From the NCBI GenBank assembly GCA_963995505.1, contig OZ023186.1:14701570-14765569 (forward strand): DNA of 64,000 nucleotides, given 5' to 3'. This DNA comes from Hypericum androsaemum (taxonomy: Eukaryota; Streptophyta; Magnoliopsida; Malpighiales; Hypericaceae). Below the pieces are notes generated by a model, which did not search any database, was not told the DNA's origin, and saw nothing but the letters and a program-made list of their open reading frames with translations. The translations under genes and the position numbers were made by a program. Below are positions 23,085 through 33,998 of this stretch, one piece after another (within the stretch, counting starts at the first letter, position 1; every line of letters begins with the position of its first letter).

Positions 23085-24405
23085 ATACTATCGCCATCCT
23101 ATTAAGATGTCTCCATTTGTGGCTTTATGAAGAATGCGTAAGCCGCTAATTGTAGATATCTTAAGCATGTGTTTAAATACAACGCTATGACTAAGATGAT
23201 AAACTACGTAACTAACGTGATAAGTTCTAATACAAGTTACAAAAGTGATGAGAGATAACTCTAGTATAAGATCTCTACAGGACCGGAGCAACAATCGGAT
23301 AAGCATCATTCGTAACACTCTCCTTTCAAGTTGGAGCGCGTAAATTAACCACGTCTATCTTGGAAACAAGAGTCTGAAATTGATCAGTTCCAAGTCCTTC
23401 GGTGAAGATGTTGCTAAATGACAAGTGGTATTGATTTTGCAATGCGAAAATCTCATTTCATGTAATCCATTCATATACGAAGTAGCAATCCATCTCAACA
23501 TATTTGATACATTCATGATTAGGAGTGAGCATTCAGATTATCCAAGTCCGAACTATCCGAATTATGCGAATAAGTATTTTTAGTATCCGAGTCCGAACTC
23601 TCCAGTATCCGATATCCGAATTTTTTTTGGATACGGATATGGATAATTCGAACTATCCATTTTTTTCAAACCTTCAAAAATAAAAATGGTAACCAATATG
23701 CTTGATATAGACAGAATCCAACTGATTCTCCAGCAAATTTTTTTTTGCAAAAATAGTTCTAATTAAGCTAATGATCCCAATGATTCATCCACGGGAGAAG
23801 AGAAGCTAAAAAGACAATTTATACAAGAAAAATGTGGTTTGCTATAAAGCCTAGGCAACTCTGGCCTACAAAATACTTGCAACTCAATCGACAATGACAT
23901 TGCATAATTCGGATATTTCAGATATCCAAATATCAATTTCATTATTGGTATTCGTATCCGAGTCTGAAATATTTAATTCGGATAATTCGAATCTGAGTCC
24001 GAATCTAAAATTTTTTTGGATATCGGATATGGATGTCAGATTTTTTGCTCACCCCTATTCATGATAAACGAGGTTCTGAGTGATGTGTAAGGCAGCCCGG
24101 TTGTCACGGTATAGAGGAGTAGGCTCATTAGTGAACACCCCAAGAATCGAAAGGAACTAGCGTAGCTAAAGTATTTCAGTGACCGTGACTGTCATTGCGC
24201 GATACTCGACTTCAGCTGAAGAGCATGCAACAACACTTTACTGCTTGCTTCACCAGGACACTAGAGAGTCACCAAGGGTGATAAAATATCCACTGTGTGA
24301 TCGTCTTGTCATTGGGCATCCTCCCAAATTCGCATTACAATAAGCGGCAAGTTGAAAACCAGGTTGCTTGTTAAGCAAGTGCCCTAGCCCGGCTGTAGCC
24401 GAAGC
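23085..24405 (-). mobile_element. Copia 3' remnant: RNase H end plus 3' LTR, interrupted by a MITE
   Basis: On the minus strand 24250-24405 reads an RNase H segment (KQPGFQLAAYCNANLGGCPMTRR) and continues through SSAEVEYRAM-like codons near 24200. The domain is then split by the 23520-24057 insertion and resumes below it, ending in GLGTDQFQTLVSKIDVVNLR near 23340-23400. A stop and a polypurine tract (gaaaggagag) follow, and the 3' LTR starts TGTTACG at 23317 and extends to about 23085. The 5' two-thirds of the element are absent; a different copia element abuts it at 24538. Confidence 0.78.
23520..24057. mobile_element. hAT-type MITE with TAGGGGTGAGCA ends and 8-bp TSD
   Basis: The ends are TAGGAGTGAGCA on the left and the complement of TAGGGGTGAGCA on the right, and the flanks are identical 8-mers TTCATGAT (23512-23519 and 24058-24065). 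Subterminal repeats of the type tccgaa.tatccgaat occur at both ends. It is 538 bp and non-coding. It sits inside the copia RNase H remnant, so it is younger than that element. Confidence 0.92.
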
Positions 24406-24595
24406 AAGAGGTGAAAGCAAGAGAAAAATGAGCAAGGAAATGAATAAGATGGACAAGTTGTGAATGCGATTTCCAGTGGTGCACTTCCTGAAATGCTGAT
24501 CTAGTACAACGAAATTGTCACCAGAAGTATTGTTGGGAAACAATAATGGACCAGCAATCAAACGAGAACGAATCAAAATGAAGAAGATCTCTCAA

Positions 24596-25400
24596 TTGAT
24601 ATAGTCAGTCTGCAAGAGAAACAGCTTCCCTGGTGCTTTGTCTCATACAATCCTCATCTCTAGGATCTGCTTAGCCTCACCCAAATTCTTCATGGCAAAC
24701 CTCTCAGACAATTGCTTCTTTACCTTGCCTACCTCTTTAGTACTAGAGCCTACTATCAATATTTCATCAACATAAAATAGGAGGATGATATATCTATTGT
24801 CACACCTCTTGAAGTAGTAAAAATAGTCTGCCGCACAATGCAAAACTCAATCTCGTGCATGTTTCCATCGAACTTCTTGTACCACTATCATGGAGCTTGC
24901 TTCAACCCATACAAACTCTTTTCTCAACCTGCACACAAAGCCCACTTTTACCTTTTGACAAGTACCCTTCTTGCTGTTCCATGTAAATCTCTTCCTCTAG
25001 ATCGCCATGGAAAAAGGCTATGTTCACATCCATCTGCTCTAGCAACAAATTCTCTCTAACAACAATACTCAACACCATTCGAATAATGGTTAGCTTTACA
25101 ATAGGAGTAAAAATATCGGTAAAATCAATATCGTATTTCTGCTAAAATTTCTTCACAACCAGTCTCGCCTTATAAGTTGTGTGATATCCGCCTCTTGCTT
25201 AACTCTATATACCCACTTATTTTGTAGTACCTTCTTGCCTTTTAGGAGTTGGACCAGTTCTCAAGTCTCATTACTCCCCAATGACTCCATCTCATCATCC
25301 ATTACAAGCTTCCACTTGCGCACATGCTCACTCCGCTGTGGCTCTGTAAAATCCTCTAGTTCTCTTTCATCTGTCAAAAGTAGATAGTAGTAAGCTGGAA
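24596..25400 (-). pseudogene. Tork-like copia reverse transcriptase remnant
   Basis: Minus-strand 24643-24843 encodes ILLFYVDEILIVG (the YVDD box with the second Asp changed to Glu) and then FAMKNLGEAKQILEMRIV, the palm end. The N-terminal RT half (24840-25400) is shifted and stop-laden but recognisable from residues such as KWVYR-type segments on the minus strand. YVDE in place of YVDD loses a catalytic Asp. Confidence 0.75.
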
Positions 25401-25524
25401 AATACCTGTCTGGTGACCCACGCGGCCTGGTGGATCACCGCTGCTCAAATCACTGGCGGTGGAGAAATTGGTTCTACCTTCTGACCATTCAGTACTTTCT
25501 TGCTCCCACCCGAGTTTGAGATGT

Positions 25525-26900
25525 CTAACTCGACCACCTCATTGCCATAACCAACTGCATCTGTGTACTCACCCTCTCCTTATACAATACCTTCTTATTG
25601 AATACGACATCTTGACTCCGAATGACTTTGCGATTTTCCTCATCCCAAAATCTGAAGCCAAAATCTTCTCCTCCATACCCAATGAACGTACACTTCGTGG
25701 ACTTGCCATCCAGCTTGCTCCTCTCAACTGCATCAATATGAGCATACTTAATAAAGCTAAATACACGAAGATAGGAAAGATCAACCTCCTTACCACTTGA
25801 AGTCTCCTCTGGTATCCCATTCTCCAAAGGGGTTAATAGTCCTCTATTGATCAAGAATGCATCAGCGTTGATTGCATCCATCCAAAATATCTTTGATAGG
25901 CCACACTTCAATCTCATGGCCCTGACCCCTCTCATTGAGTACCTGTTCATCCTCCATGTGATGCGATTCTGTTGGAGGGTTCCAGCTACTGTCTCCTTTA
26001 TGTGAATCCCATTTGCAGCACAGTAATACATAAAATCCTTGAGCTTGTACTCTCTGCCATTATCCGATCTTAAGACCTGTCTCATTCTCTACAAGGGCTT
26101 TTTACTTTCTGAAGGCATTGAAGGCATCCGATTTATATTTCAAAAAGTAAACTCATACCTTCCTTATGGAATCATCAATGAAGGCCATGTAATACGATGC
26201 ACCACCCAAGGATGCTACTGGTGCCGGGCCTCACATATCAGTGCAGTCCAACTCAAGTTTTTGCTCCTTTAGGGACCTTCCACCTCTCGAAAAGCTCACC
26301 ATTTTCTGCTTTCCAAGGACACAATGCTTACAAAGATAGATATAAACTATCTTTATGCCTGGAAGCTTCCCTTTTGAATACAGAACCTCATCCTCTTCTA
26401 ACTCTTGTGGCCAAGTCGACTATGCCACAAGTCTGCCTCGTCTGTTGCACTTGTAAGACCAATGCTATCATGGGTGTTCCTTTTCATATACAATGTACAT
26501 TCTTTCAAACTTCGAGCCACTACAATAGTCCCTTGGTAATTTTTTATGACCTGCAGTCAAATATCATCGCATAACCTCATCATTCAGCTACCCCACAGAA
26601 AGAAAATTTCTCTTCAACCCAGGAATATGCCTCACTCCCTGTAACCGCAATAAAGATCCATTCGGCGTGCTAATTCGAACATCCCCCTTGCCACAATTTA
26701 CAACAGTTCATCATTCGCTAGATAAACCTTGCCATAATCACCTGGAGTATACCGCTCCATCATTCCTGCATCATTGTATGAATGGAACGATGCTACAAAA
26801 TCCAACACCCACGCCTCCAATAGACTGCTCACACTAATTACCAATGCATCTCCGTGGTCATTTATTATTGCATTAGCTGACTTGTCCTTCCTCTTTGGTG
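25525..26900 (-). pseudogene. Tork-like copia integrase and protease remnant
   Basis: Minus-strand 25525-26085 encodes RSDNGREYKLKDF (second catalytic Asp of integrase), a GIHIKETVAGTLQQN segment, and LRVFSFIKYAHID with FIGYGGEDFGFRFWDEENRKVIRSQDVVF, the standard copia integrase C-terminal pattern. The third acidic residue region reads QQNRITWRMN, lacking the usual Glu. Upstream (26100-26900) the integrase N-terminal and protease parts are fragmented. Confidence 0.8.
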
Positions 26901-27515
26901 TCGTGCACTAATCCTGAAAGTGACCATATTGATCACAATTCCAGCACCTGAGGCTACTCTGGATTCTCTGTACTCAAAGCTGCACCCGAGGCTACTCTGG
27001 ATTCTCTCTTATAAATCTCTTCACTCATAATCAAATTCCTCACCTTGTCATTCCCTGCAGAAGCACTGACTGCAGTAACAGTGTCATTCTAACTATCAAG
27101 TAAAGAACTTATCAAAATTAGGGCTTGTACCTCATCCTCGAAGTTTATCGCAACCAAGCTCAACTAGTACTCTCTGCCATCCTGAGGTTGAATAACCTCC
27201 TCATCAGGTGCACCTTATTTGCGGCTGATGTCTTCTCATACATCTTGAACAAAGTCTCCAGCATCTCTTTGGTGGTCTTTGATTTTATCGAATGCAGCCA
27301 TTTCTAGACAACGACAAGCGCACTACGCTCATCGCCTTCCTGTCCAGCATACTCCACTCTTCTTCCTTCATATCTTCGGACTTCTTCCCACCAACAGGTA
27401 GGTGCAAATCCTTGCCATACATATAGTCCTCTATCTGCATCTTCCAAAACCCAATGTCCAAGCCATCGAACTTGTCAACAGGTGACTTCCCTTCATCTAT
27501 TATAACTGCTCCCAC
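26900..27515 (-). pseudogene. Tork-like copia gag remnant with zinc knuckle
   Basis: The minus strand of 27285-27515 starts MGAVIIDEGKSPVDKFDGLD and continues FWKMQIEDYMYGKDLHLPV and EEWSMLDRKAMSVVRLSLS, the Tnt1/Tork gag N-terminus. Near 26913-26955 the same strand reads CWNCDQYGHFQD followed by a stop where the last Cys pattern would continue, so the nucleocapsid knuckle is damaged. Confidence 0.8.
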
Positions 27516-27813
27516 CAGTCCCTAACCTTCAAAATCTGATACTAATTATTGGAAAATAATAATGGACCATCAATCAAATGAGAACGAATCAAAATAAAGA
27601 AAATAACATAATTTAGTGACCGTGTTCGTCAAGAATGACTACGTCTGAGGGCGTGTCAAGCCAAAAAAATTTCACTAGATTTATGCGTCACTACACTTTT
27701 TATCATACATTACAATGGGTATTACATGTGTTTATATAGAAGAGCAACCCTAATTTGGATTGGAGTTCAGAAATGAACTAAATAGAAAATTGGTTTAAGG
27801 CCTTGCCACGCAG

Positions 27814-27930
27814 ACTGGCGACCGCCAGTGCACCAAATCTTCCAGCTTCTGTTGCTCCCCACTGGCGAACGCCAATACACTTGCGACCGCCAGTTCCTCC
27901 TCCTTCAAAATGCATCTGGCCAACGCCAAA
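27814..27930. repeat. Cluster of four 16-bp near-palindromes (actggcgaccgccagt type)
   Basis: actggcgaccgccagt (27814), actggcgaacgccaat (27861), acttgcgaccgccagt (27879) and tctggccaacgccaaa (27915) are near-palindromic 16-mers at irregular spacing. The cluster lies between the Tork-like LTR and the LINE remnant, possibly in the LTR upstream region. It resembles the cluster at 39765-40042 in the Athila-type element in general form (acttgcgaccgc is shared). Confidence 0.75.
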
Positions 27931-27984
27931 GGTCGTTGCCCATGAAGGACCATCAGTAGGCGTAGAGTCATTTGATATGTTGGC

Positions 27985-30900
27985 TCAGAGCCACCGACAA
28001 GGGTCAGTCTCGTTATAGAAGTCTCGTGGGGCCCTCGGAAGAAGGGACCTCCACAACGTCTTAGAGAACCAGCAATCACGAGATATATACATCAGAGACT
28101 TAGGGGCAGATCCACACCTAGGGCAAGTATCGTGCTCTGTCAAGTGCCTCCGAGCATGCTCCGCATTTGTCATCAACTTGCAATGACAGAATCACCAAGT
28201 GAAGAAATGAACACGCTTAGGAAACCGTAGGCTCTAAATCCTGGTCCAAACTGGATTAGCCGGCGGCAATGCCACACTCCTGCACATGGCACTATACAGA
28301 GACTGGGTAGAGAAAACTCTATCCTGAGTGAGCCCCCAGGATAAGGAATCCCTCCAATCAGGTAAGTCCTATAAAAAAACTAAGGTCAGGGAGCTAATCA
28401 TATGTTGGGGTAAAAGAGTCTCAAGGTAAGAGGTGTCCCAACCACTCCCCGGGTTCCAATACTCCAAAACCCTCCTGCCAGCATCTATCACGGAGAGGTC
28501 ACCAAGGAGGTGGTTTTGGAGGGGGGAGGGAAAGAGCCACGGATCATCCCAAAAAGAAGTCTGAAGACCGTTGCCTACATACTGACGAAAGCTGAGTGTG
28601 AGCACCGGGTGGGCCTTCACCATGGCCCGCCAGGTGGTAGAGGAGTCGCACTTCGACTGTAGCAAATCTAGGCTGCTGCCATCCCTGTCATACTTGCCAA
28701 TTAAGACATGCACCCAAAGAGGGTCCTGAGACTGGAGGAACCTCCAGGGCAGCTTGGCAAAGGATGCTATATTGGCCCTCTGAAAAGGTCAAAGGCCGAG
28801 GCCTTTCACCTCCTTTAGGAGGCCTAAGATATCTCTGCTGACAAGGTGCATCTGCTGGCGGTCCTGATGGGAACCCCAAATGAACTCGCGGATGCGACAG
28901 TCTATATTCCAACAGAGACTAGCAGGCAATAGGTCGATCTGCATCATATGGCCAGGGATGGAGGACAAAACTGAGCGAGGGTCAGGTGACCTTTCCCTAC
29001 TCAAGGATCTTGCCTTCCAACCACTGCTACGCAGCTTTTCCAGGACGTAATGGTACGACTGTCGACGGTCCCGTCTAAGGTTAGTTGGGGCACCTAGGTA
29101 CTGGCCCAAGTCTGAGGTCAGGGGAATACCCATCACATCACTGATCTGGCTAGCAAGCTCCGGACTGATGTTCGAGGAGACCATGAGCTTAGACTTGGGA
29201 AAACTGACTCGTTGCCCAGAGCAGCCACAGAAGGTCTCCAGGAGGTCCCGTACAGTCTCCATCTGGGTCACAGAGGCCTCGCAAAAGAGGATAAGATCAT
29301 CAGCAAACATCAGCTGGGAGAGGGGTGAGGCATGGCGTGTCAACCTAACCGGGATCCATCTACCAGCCTGAACCAATTGCTCTATAGCATGCGAGAGTCT
29401 CTCCATACATAGAACGAAGAGGTAGGGGGAAATGGGATCGCCCTGACGGATCCCGCTGGATGGGTGGAAGGCCTCAGTCTTACCCCCATTCTACAGAACA
29501 CACATCGAGGTGGTCGAAACACACTCTATAACCCAGTTAACAAAGGTCACCAGAACACCAGCCAGAAGGAGCGTCTTCTGGAGGAAGTCCTAGTTCAACT
29601 GGTCATAGGCTTTCTCAAGATCAAACTTGACAATCATCCAGCCAGTCTTGCCCTCCTTGTGGGCCATCGAGTGAACGACCTCCCGAAGGATAATAATGTT
29701 ATCCGTCATAAAGTGGCCCAGGATAAAATTGAACTGTGTCGGGCTAACTATCATATCAAGGAGGGGCTTCAGCCAATCCACCAAGAATTTAGTAATGATC
29801 TTATAAAGAACACTATAGAGACTGATGGGACGGAACTGAGATAGGGTCTCCGGAGTGGGGACCTTAGAGATAAGGGTGATCAGCGTAGTATTCAGGTGGG
29901 AAGGGAGTCGATCACTGAGGAAGAACTCTTGGAATAAACTGAATCACCCACCACCTCCCAGCACCTCTGGAAGAAGATAGCCTGGTAGCCGTCTTTACCA
30001 GGGGCTTTATAGGGACCCATCTAGAATAAAATATTACGGATGTCTGCACGAGACACCAGACGACAGAGGCCGCCAGTGAGGCCATCATCCAGGGAAGGGA
30101 AGCCATTCTGGTACAGAAAGTCTGGGCGAATAGGGTTCTCCTCAGAATAGAGGCGACAAAAGTGGTCAACAGCTAAGGTGCAGAGGGAAACCTGATCCCA
30201 AAGGCACTCGCCATCGGGAGATCGGAGACCACGAACTCGGTTTCCATGCCGACGGACGACAGTCGAGGTATGGAAGAAACAAGTATTGCGATCCCCATCA
30301 GTAATCCACAGTTTCCTAGATTTCTGCATCCAAAGGAGTGCCTCCTGATCAAGAATAACATCCAACTCCTTACGTAGTTTATCCTCCAGCCGAAGTAGAC
30401 CCTGAGTAGTGCCTGCCTCTAGAGACCTCTGAATACCTTCCAGACGAGCAATGCACCTATCCTTACGCCGAAGGATTTGTCTAAACACCTCCTATTTCTA
30501 CTGACGTAAAGCCAGGGTGAGGGACTCTAAGGCACTGCTGGCCAGGGTGGGTCTCGGCCACTAGGCGTCCAGGAATGGCATAAAGTCAGAGTGAAGTAAC
30601 TAAGCAACTTAGAAGTGAAATGGCCTCTCCCCTAGAGCCACACGCGCCAGGTACCTGACCACCATCTTCGGCCAGTCAAGCCTCCAATCCCCATTGCATA
30701 AGACATGATCGAGGTGCTTGGAGATCCGAGTGGAAGTCTCCCGGCCCCAAGCCCAGGTAAATCTTGGTCCCAGAAACCCAACGTCAATAAGGCCAAGAGT
30801 ATCAATGTGCTCAGCAAATCACATATCTTGGTCCAAAAGGGTGTCCGAGCCCCCTACCTCTCATCTAGGGATTGGATATCGTTAAAGTGACCTCCAAGAA

Positions 30901-31305
30901 TCTAGGGTCCATCAATGGTGGCACTGAGGGCAATGAGCCTATCCCACATGCCCTCTCGCTCTATAGGTCTGGGGCTGGCATAAACTGCAGCGAGATGAAA
31001 GAAACTCTGATGGTGGCTGACCCTAGCCTGAATAAACTTGTTATCCCAAACCATGACGGAGATCTAAACTGTGGGTTCCGACCAAAGGAGCCAGATGCCC
31101 CCCTACATCCGGACGCATCGACGCGCTCAACGTTTGAGAAGCCAAGACGTTGGCAAACCCTATCAGTTTTACTCCATGAAATTAGGGGTTCAAGGATAGC
31201 AAGGATACTCTAACAATGAAGCTGGATCAAACTCCTAGCGGCTTGCAAAAAATGGGGGCTCCCGGCACCACAACAGTTCTAAAAAATAATAGACAGGTTC
31301 GACAT
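27985..31305 (-). pseudogene. LINE ORF2: endonuclease and reverse transcriptase (broken)
   Basis: The frame opens at an ATG on the minus strand (31305). It reads an endonuclease start with an NC-GAGSPHF segment followed by LIQLH and LAILEPLIS, matching the N-terminal APE-type domain of plant LINEs. 30021-30488 encodes the linker with WITDGDRNTCFFHT. RT follows, with the catalytic FADD at about 29296-29307 (QLMFADDLILFCEA) and a FPKSKLMVSSN segment. 28369-28713 and 27985-28176 encode the zf-RVT region (YVGNGLQTSFWDDPWL; CPRCGSAPKSLMYISRDC). Several stops and frameshifts break it. ORF2 would perform target-primed reverse transcription. A downstream RNase H domain is not seen. Confidence 0.88.
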
Positions 31306-31309
31306 AAGA

Positions 31310-32403
31310 TGAAATAACTAGATAAATAGATAAGGGAATAAAAACCAAACACAGAGCGAAGAGGCATCAAATGAGGATAGCGTCTGGGCGGGCCTCAGTT
31401 GGTAACAGGTCTGACCCTAGTTGGGCCGTGTCAACCATGTCCGGGGCCGTTGGTTGCTCAGAGGCCTGCCTGATGCTAGCGGCGAAGTAGGCTAATTTCG
31501 ACCCAACTTCGATCTGGTGGTCCAAGCTAGGCTCCGCATCGGGCTCTTCTCCATGGGCTTGGGAGGAGGTGAATGGGCCTTAAATTCAGGCTATGGCATC
31601 CGGAAGGTGGGCCGCTGGCACTTTTGTCCCTTGGGCTGGACGAACTCGTCTGGTCTTTTAAATAAAAGGCTGCGGATCTTGGGCCTACTCTCAACGGTTT
31701 GGAGGCAGGTGGGTGGGCCACCAATTTTCCTTGTTTCTTCGCGGTCCGTGAGCCTGTGGCAAAAAAGCTGGGGAGCTGGGTTGCTTGGACTAGGGCGGGA
31801 GAAAGGCTTGTAAAAGAAAAGGATACAGACAAGTCAGTGGGCTCAATGGGAGGGGTGTCAGCTTTGGACTTTGGGCTTTTTGCTCTTCTAGGCTTCCTTC
31901 CAATCTTGAGCGTGGGATTTGACGGGCTAGGTGCCTGGTTTTTCCCAAAAAGGGAAAAGTCTGTGGACAGCTGGGCTGGGTCACGTGACCCAACATGCTC
32001 CTTCCCTCTCTCCTCGTAGAAAAAGGGGGAGTAGCCGTTAGAGGTCCACCGGACTTCACGCCAGGCTCTCCCCGTCAGCCAGGAGGGCAGTTTCCCTCCG
32101 AAAGCTGGCTAAACTTGTTCCAGTTGGTTTGCGGTCCACCTGAGGTACCGGTTTTGGTCGTCGATGGTGTCGTAGCATAACGTCTATTCCTCTGGCCAAC
32201 TACCATCCACTATCCCAGGTTTTCCTCCATGGAGATTGGTGAGGTTTTGGGAAACTCTTCGCGAGACGAACCCGACGCACTTGAAGGGCCAGGCGTTGGC
32301 ATAGCTTGTCGGACTTGTAGCGGAGCTAGAGCAGCCGGGGACGAAGTTGGGGCGACCGGGGACGGAGCTGGGGAGGCTGGGGACGGAGCTGAGACAGCCG
32401 GTT
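31310..32403 (-). pseudogene. LINE ORF1 C-terminal tail
   Basis: Ser/Pro/Lys-rich, low-complexity coding-like sequence on the minus strand (32184-32420 and 31527-31832) lies between ORF1's zinc knuckle, now displaced to 44.7 kb, and the ORF2 start. It includes short tandem repeats of ggggacggagct (32330-32400) at the insertion point of the Athila-type element. Stops are present. Confidence 0.65.
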
Positions 32404-33856
32404 GATGAGTGTGGAAACACTCATCTTTTGTGTTTATTTTAGAGTAGATTTACCATTGTTTCTATTGCTTTTGTTTGTTCTTCATTGTCGTAATGTCATT
32501 TATCGTGCATTGTTTGTTTTAGTGTAGTCTTATGTTTTTATTGTGTTTTCTTCATGCTAGGACATTTGGTGAGGTGAAGTGGAGGAAGTGAAGTCACCTT
32601 GGGTCATCGTGTGCTATTTGATTTGCCGGGAGGAAGGACGCTTAATCGAGACCTCGAAGACGTGGGCGAGGTGGACCTCTTGTGACTCCAATGCTGATAA
32701 CTTTCTCATCCAAAGTCTGATGGAGACGAGTGAGATGGCTTTGGAAAGAAGACATCCGGGGCTACAACTTTGTCTCTAATGGTCTTCTTCAAATGCGGAG
32801 TCTAAGAGGGGAGAACGCTCGATTCAATGTCATGGTCCAATTCTGTCAAGATTTTATCACAAGTGGGCCGAATTTGAAGACTTGTTTTGGCCCCATTTTG
32901 GGCTTTAATTGTAATTTCGTGGCTGAGACCTTTTGGGGGGAAAAATCTTGTATAAAAGCCTTTGCTTGGCTTTCCTTTAGAGACACATTAGATATTTTGG
33001 TAACAACTCTCCACTAACTCTTAGATTTGGAAGAAAACTTGGTGAACCTTGGAAAGGATTTTGTAAGAAAATGTGAAGGAAGAAGGAAAGAGGATATTGA
33101 GGAAGCTTTGAAGATCATCTTGAGCTTTCTCTTACTCCCTCTTTTGTTCATGTTTTGCTTGCATAGTTTAATGAATATGTTGAGCTATTTCTTGGATATG
33201 TGTGAGTAGTTGATTAGTGAGTTTGGTGCCTTGATGGCACCTACTTAGCCAATGGTTTAAGGGGTTTACATGCCTAGGTATGTGTACTAGTTAATAAGTT
33301 TAATGCTTAATCTCGTTTGATCACCTTGATTATGAACTAGGTTAATGTTAATCACCGAGAGGGGTTAGTATTAACGGACTATTTAACTCGTTGAGTAGAA
33401 ACCTATTGATGAGAGATCACCTTAGGTGACTAGTTGTCCAAAGGATGGTGATTATAGTTGGTGATTAGTTAGATTAGATGGCTAATTTGTCGCGAGAGCG
33501 TGGTTAGTTCATCTAAGTCTAGTTAAGAATCGATTTTGACTAATTTGTCGTGAGAGCGTTGATTAGTTGCCTTCGAAACATCCGACCCATATCATGAACT
33601 TAATAGACCCCATAAGCCATTTGATTATTTAGGTTGTCATTGGTACCAAGCTCACTCTTGTTTTAAGTGTTTAAGCCAACACCTTGTTTAGTTGCGATTT
33701 TATTTCAAGTAGCATATTGTGTTTGGAATTCACAACTCCATTTCTTATAGTCCTAAACTAGTGGTAAAGTCAAGTTTGCGGCCTAGCTTAGTCCTTGTGG
33801 GACGACAATCCCTTACTTACTCATTATTGCAAGAGGGGTGAAAATTCTTCCTTTTA
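32404..33856 (+). repeat. 5' LTR of the Athila-type element
   Basis: It starts TGATGAGTGT and ends ...CTTCCTTTTA just before the primer site. The first bases form an inverted repeat, gatgagtgt / acactcatc, around a 4-base loop. A TATA-like tataaaag occurs at 32951-32958. Small ORFs within it (32579-32779, 32730-33017, 33027-33209) recur in the 3' LTR and are not genes. Confidence 0.93.
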
Positions 33857-33858
33857 AT

Positions 33859-33875
33859 TGGCGCCGTTGCCGGGG
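33859..33875 (+). other. Primer-binding site (tRNA-Asp type)
   Basis: TGGCGCCGTTGCCGGGG begins two bases after the 5' LTR and is complementary to the 3' end of plant tRNA-Asp. This primer is characteristic of the Athila/Calypso group. Confidence 0.92.
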
Positions 33876-33998
33876 ATTAAGTACTAGACGCTTGATTTGG
33901 CTTACGAACTTGGATTGGGATATTTATTTATTTTTGTTTACTTGGTGACTGTTACTTAGTGCCTTTGTTGTTTGTCTTACAAGGTACTTACTTATCGC

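Larger units (their letters stand above)
24538..27790 (-). mobile_element. Truncated Tork-like (Tnt1-type) copia retrotransposon
   Basis: Minus-strand order is LTR (above 27545), primer-site relic, gag, zinc knuckle, protease/integrase, RT, then LTR again. About 55 bp at 24538-24593 (aataatggaccagcaatcaa...) matches 27546-27600 (aataatggaccatcaatcaa...), the two LTR 3' ends. The downstream LTR copy follows directly after the RT palm end, so the RNase H and most of the 3' LTR were deleted. The outer limit near 27790 is approximate. Many stops make it inactive. Confidence 0.8.
27985..32403 (-). mobile_element. L1-type LINE, 3' portion (ORF1 tail and ORF2)
   Basis: The minus strand encodes, in order, the ORF1 C-terminal tail (32403-31310), an AP-type endonuclease, reverse transcriptase and a C-terminal zinc-finger domain. 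The 5' portion of the same LINE continues at 44727, beyond the inserted Athila-type element. No poly(A) tail or target duplication is seen at the 3' side, so the end near 27960 is likely truncated. Confidence 0.88.

Noticed and set aside
32579..33209. Three ORFs of 60-95 aa starting MEEVKSPW and onward
   Set aside because: They lie wholly inside the 5' LTR and recur in the 3' LTR (43448-44078); no domain; explained as LTR sequence.
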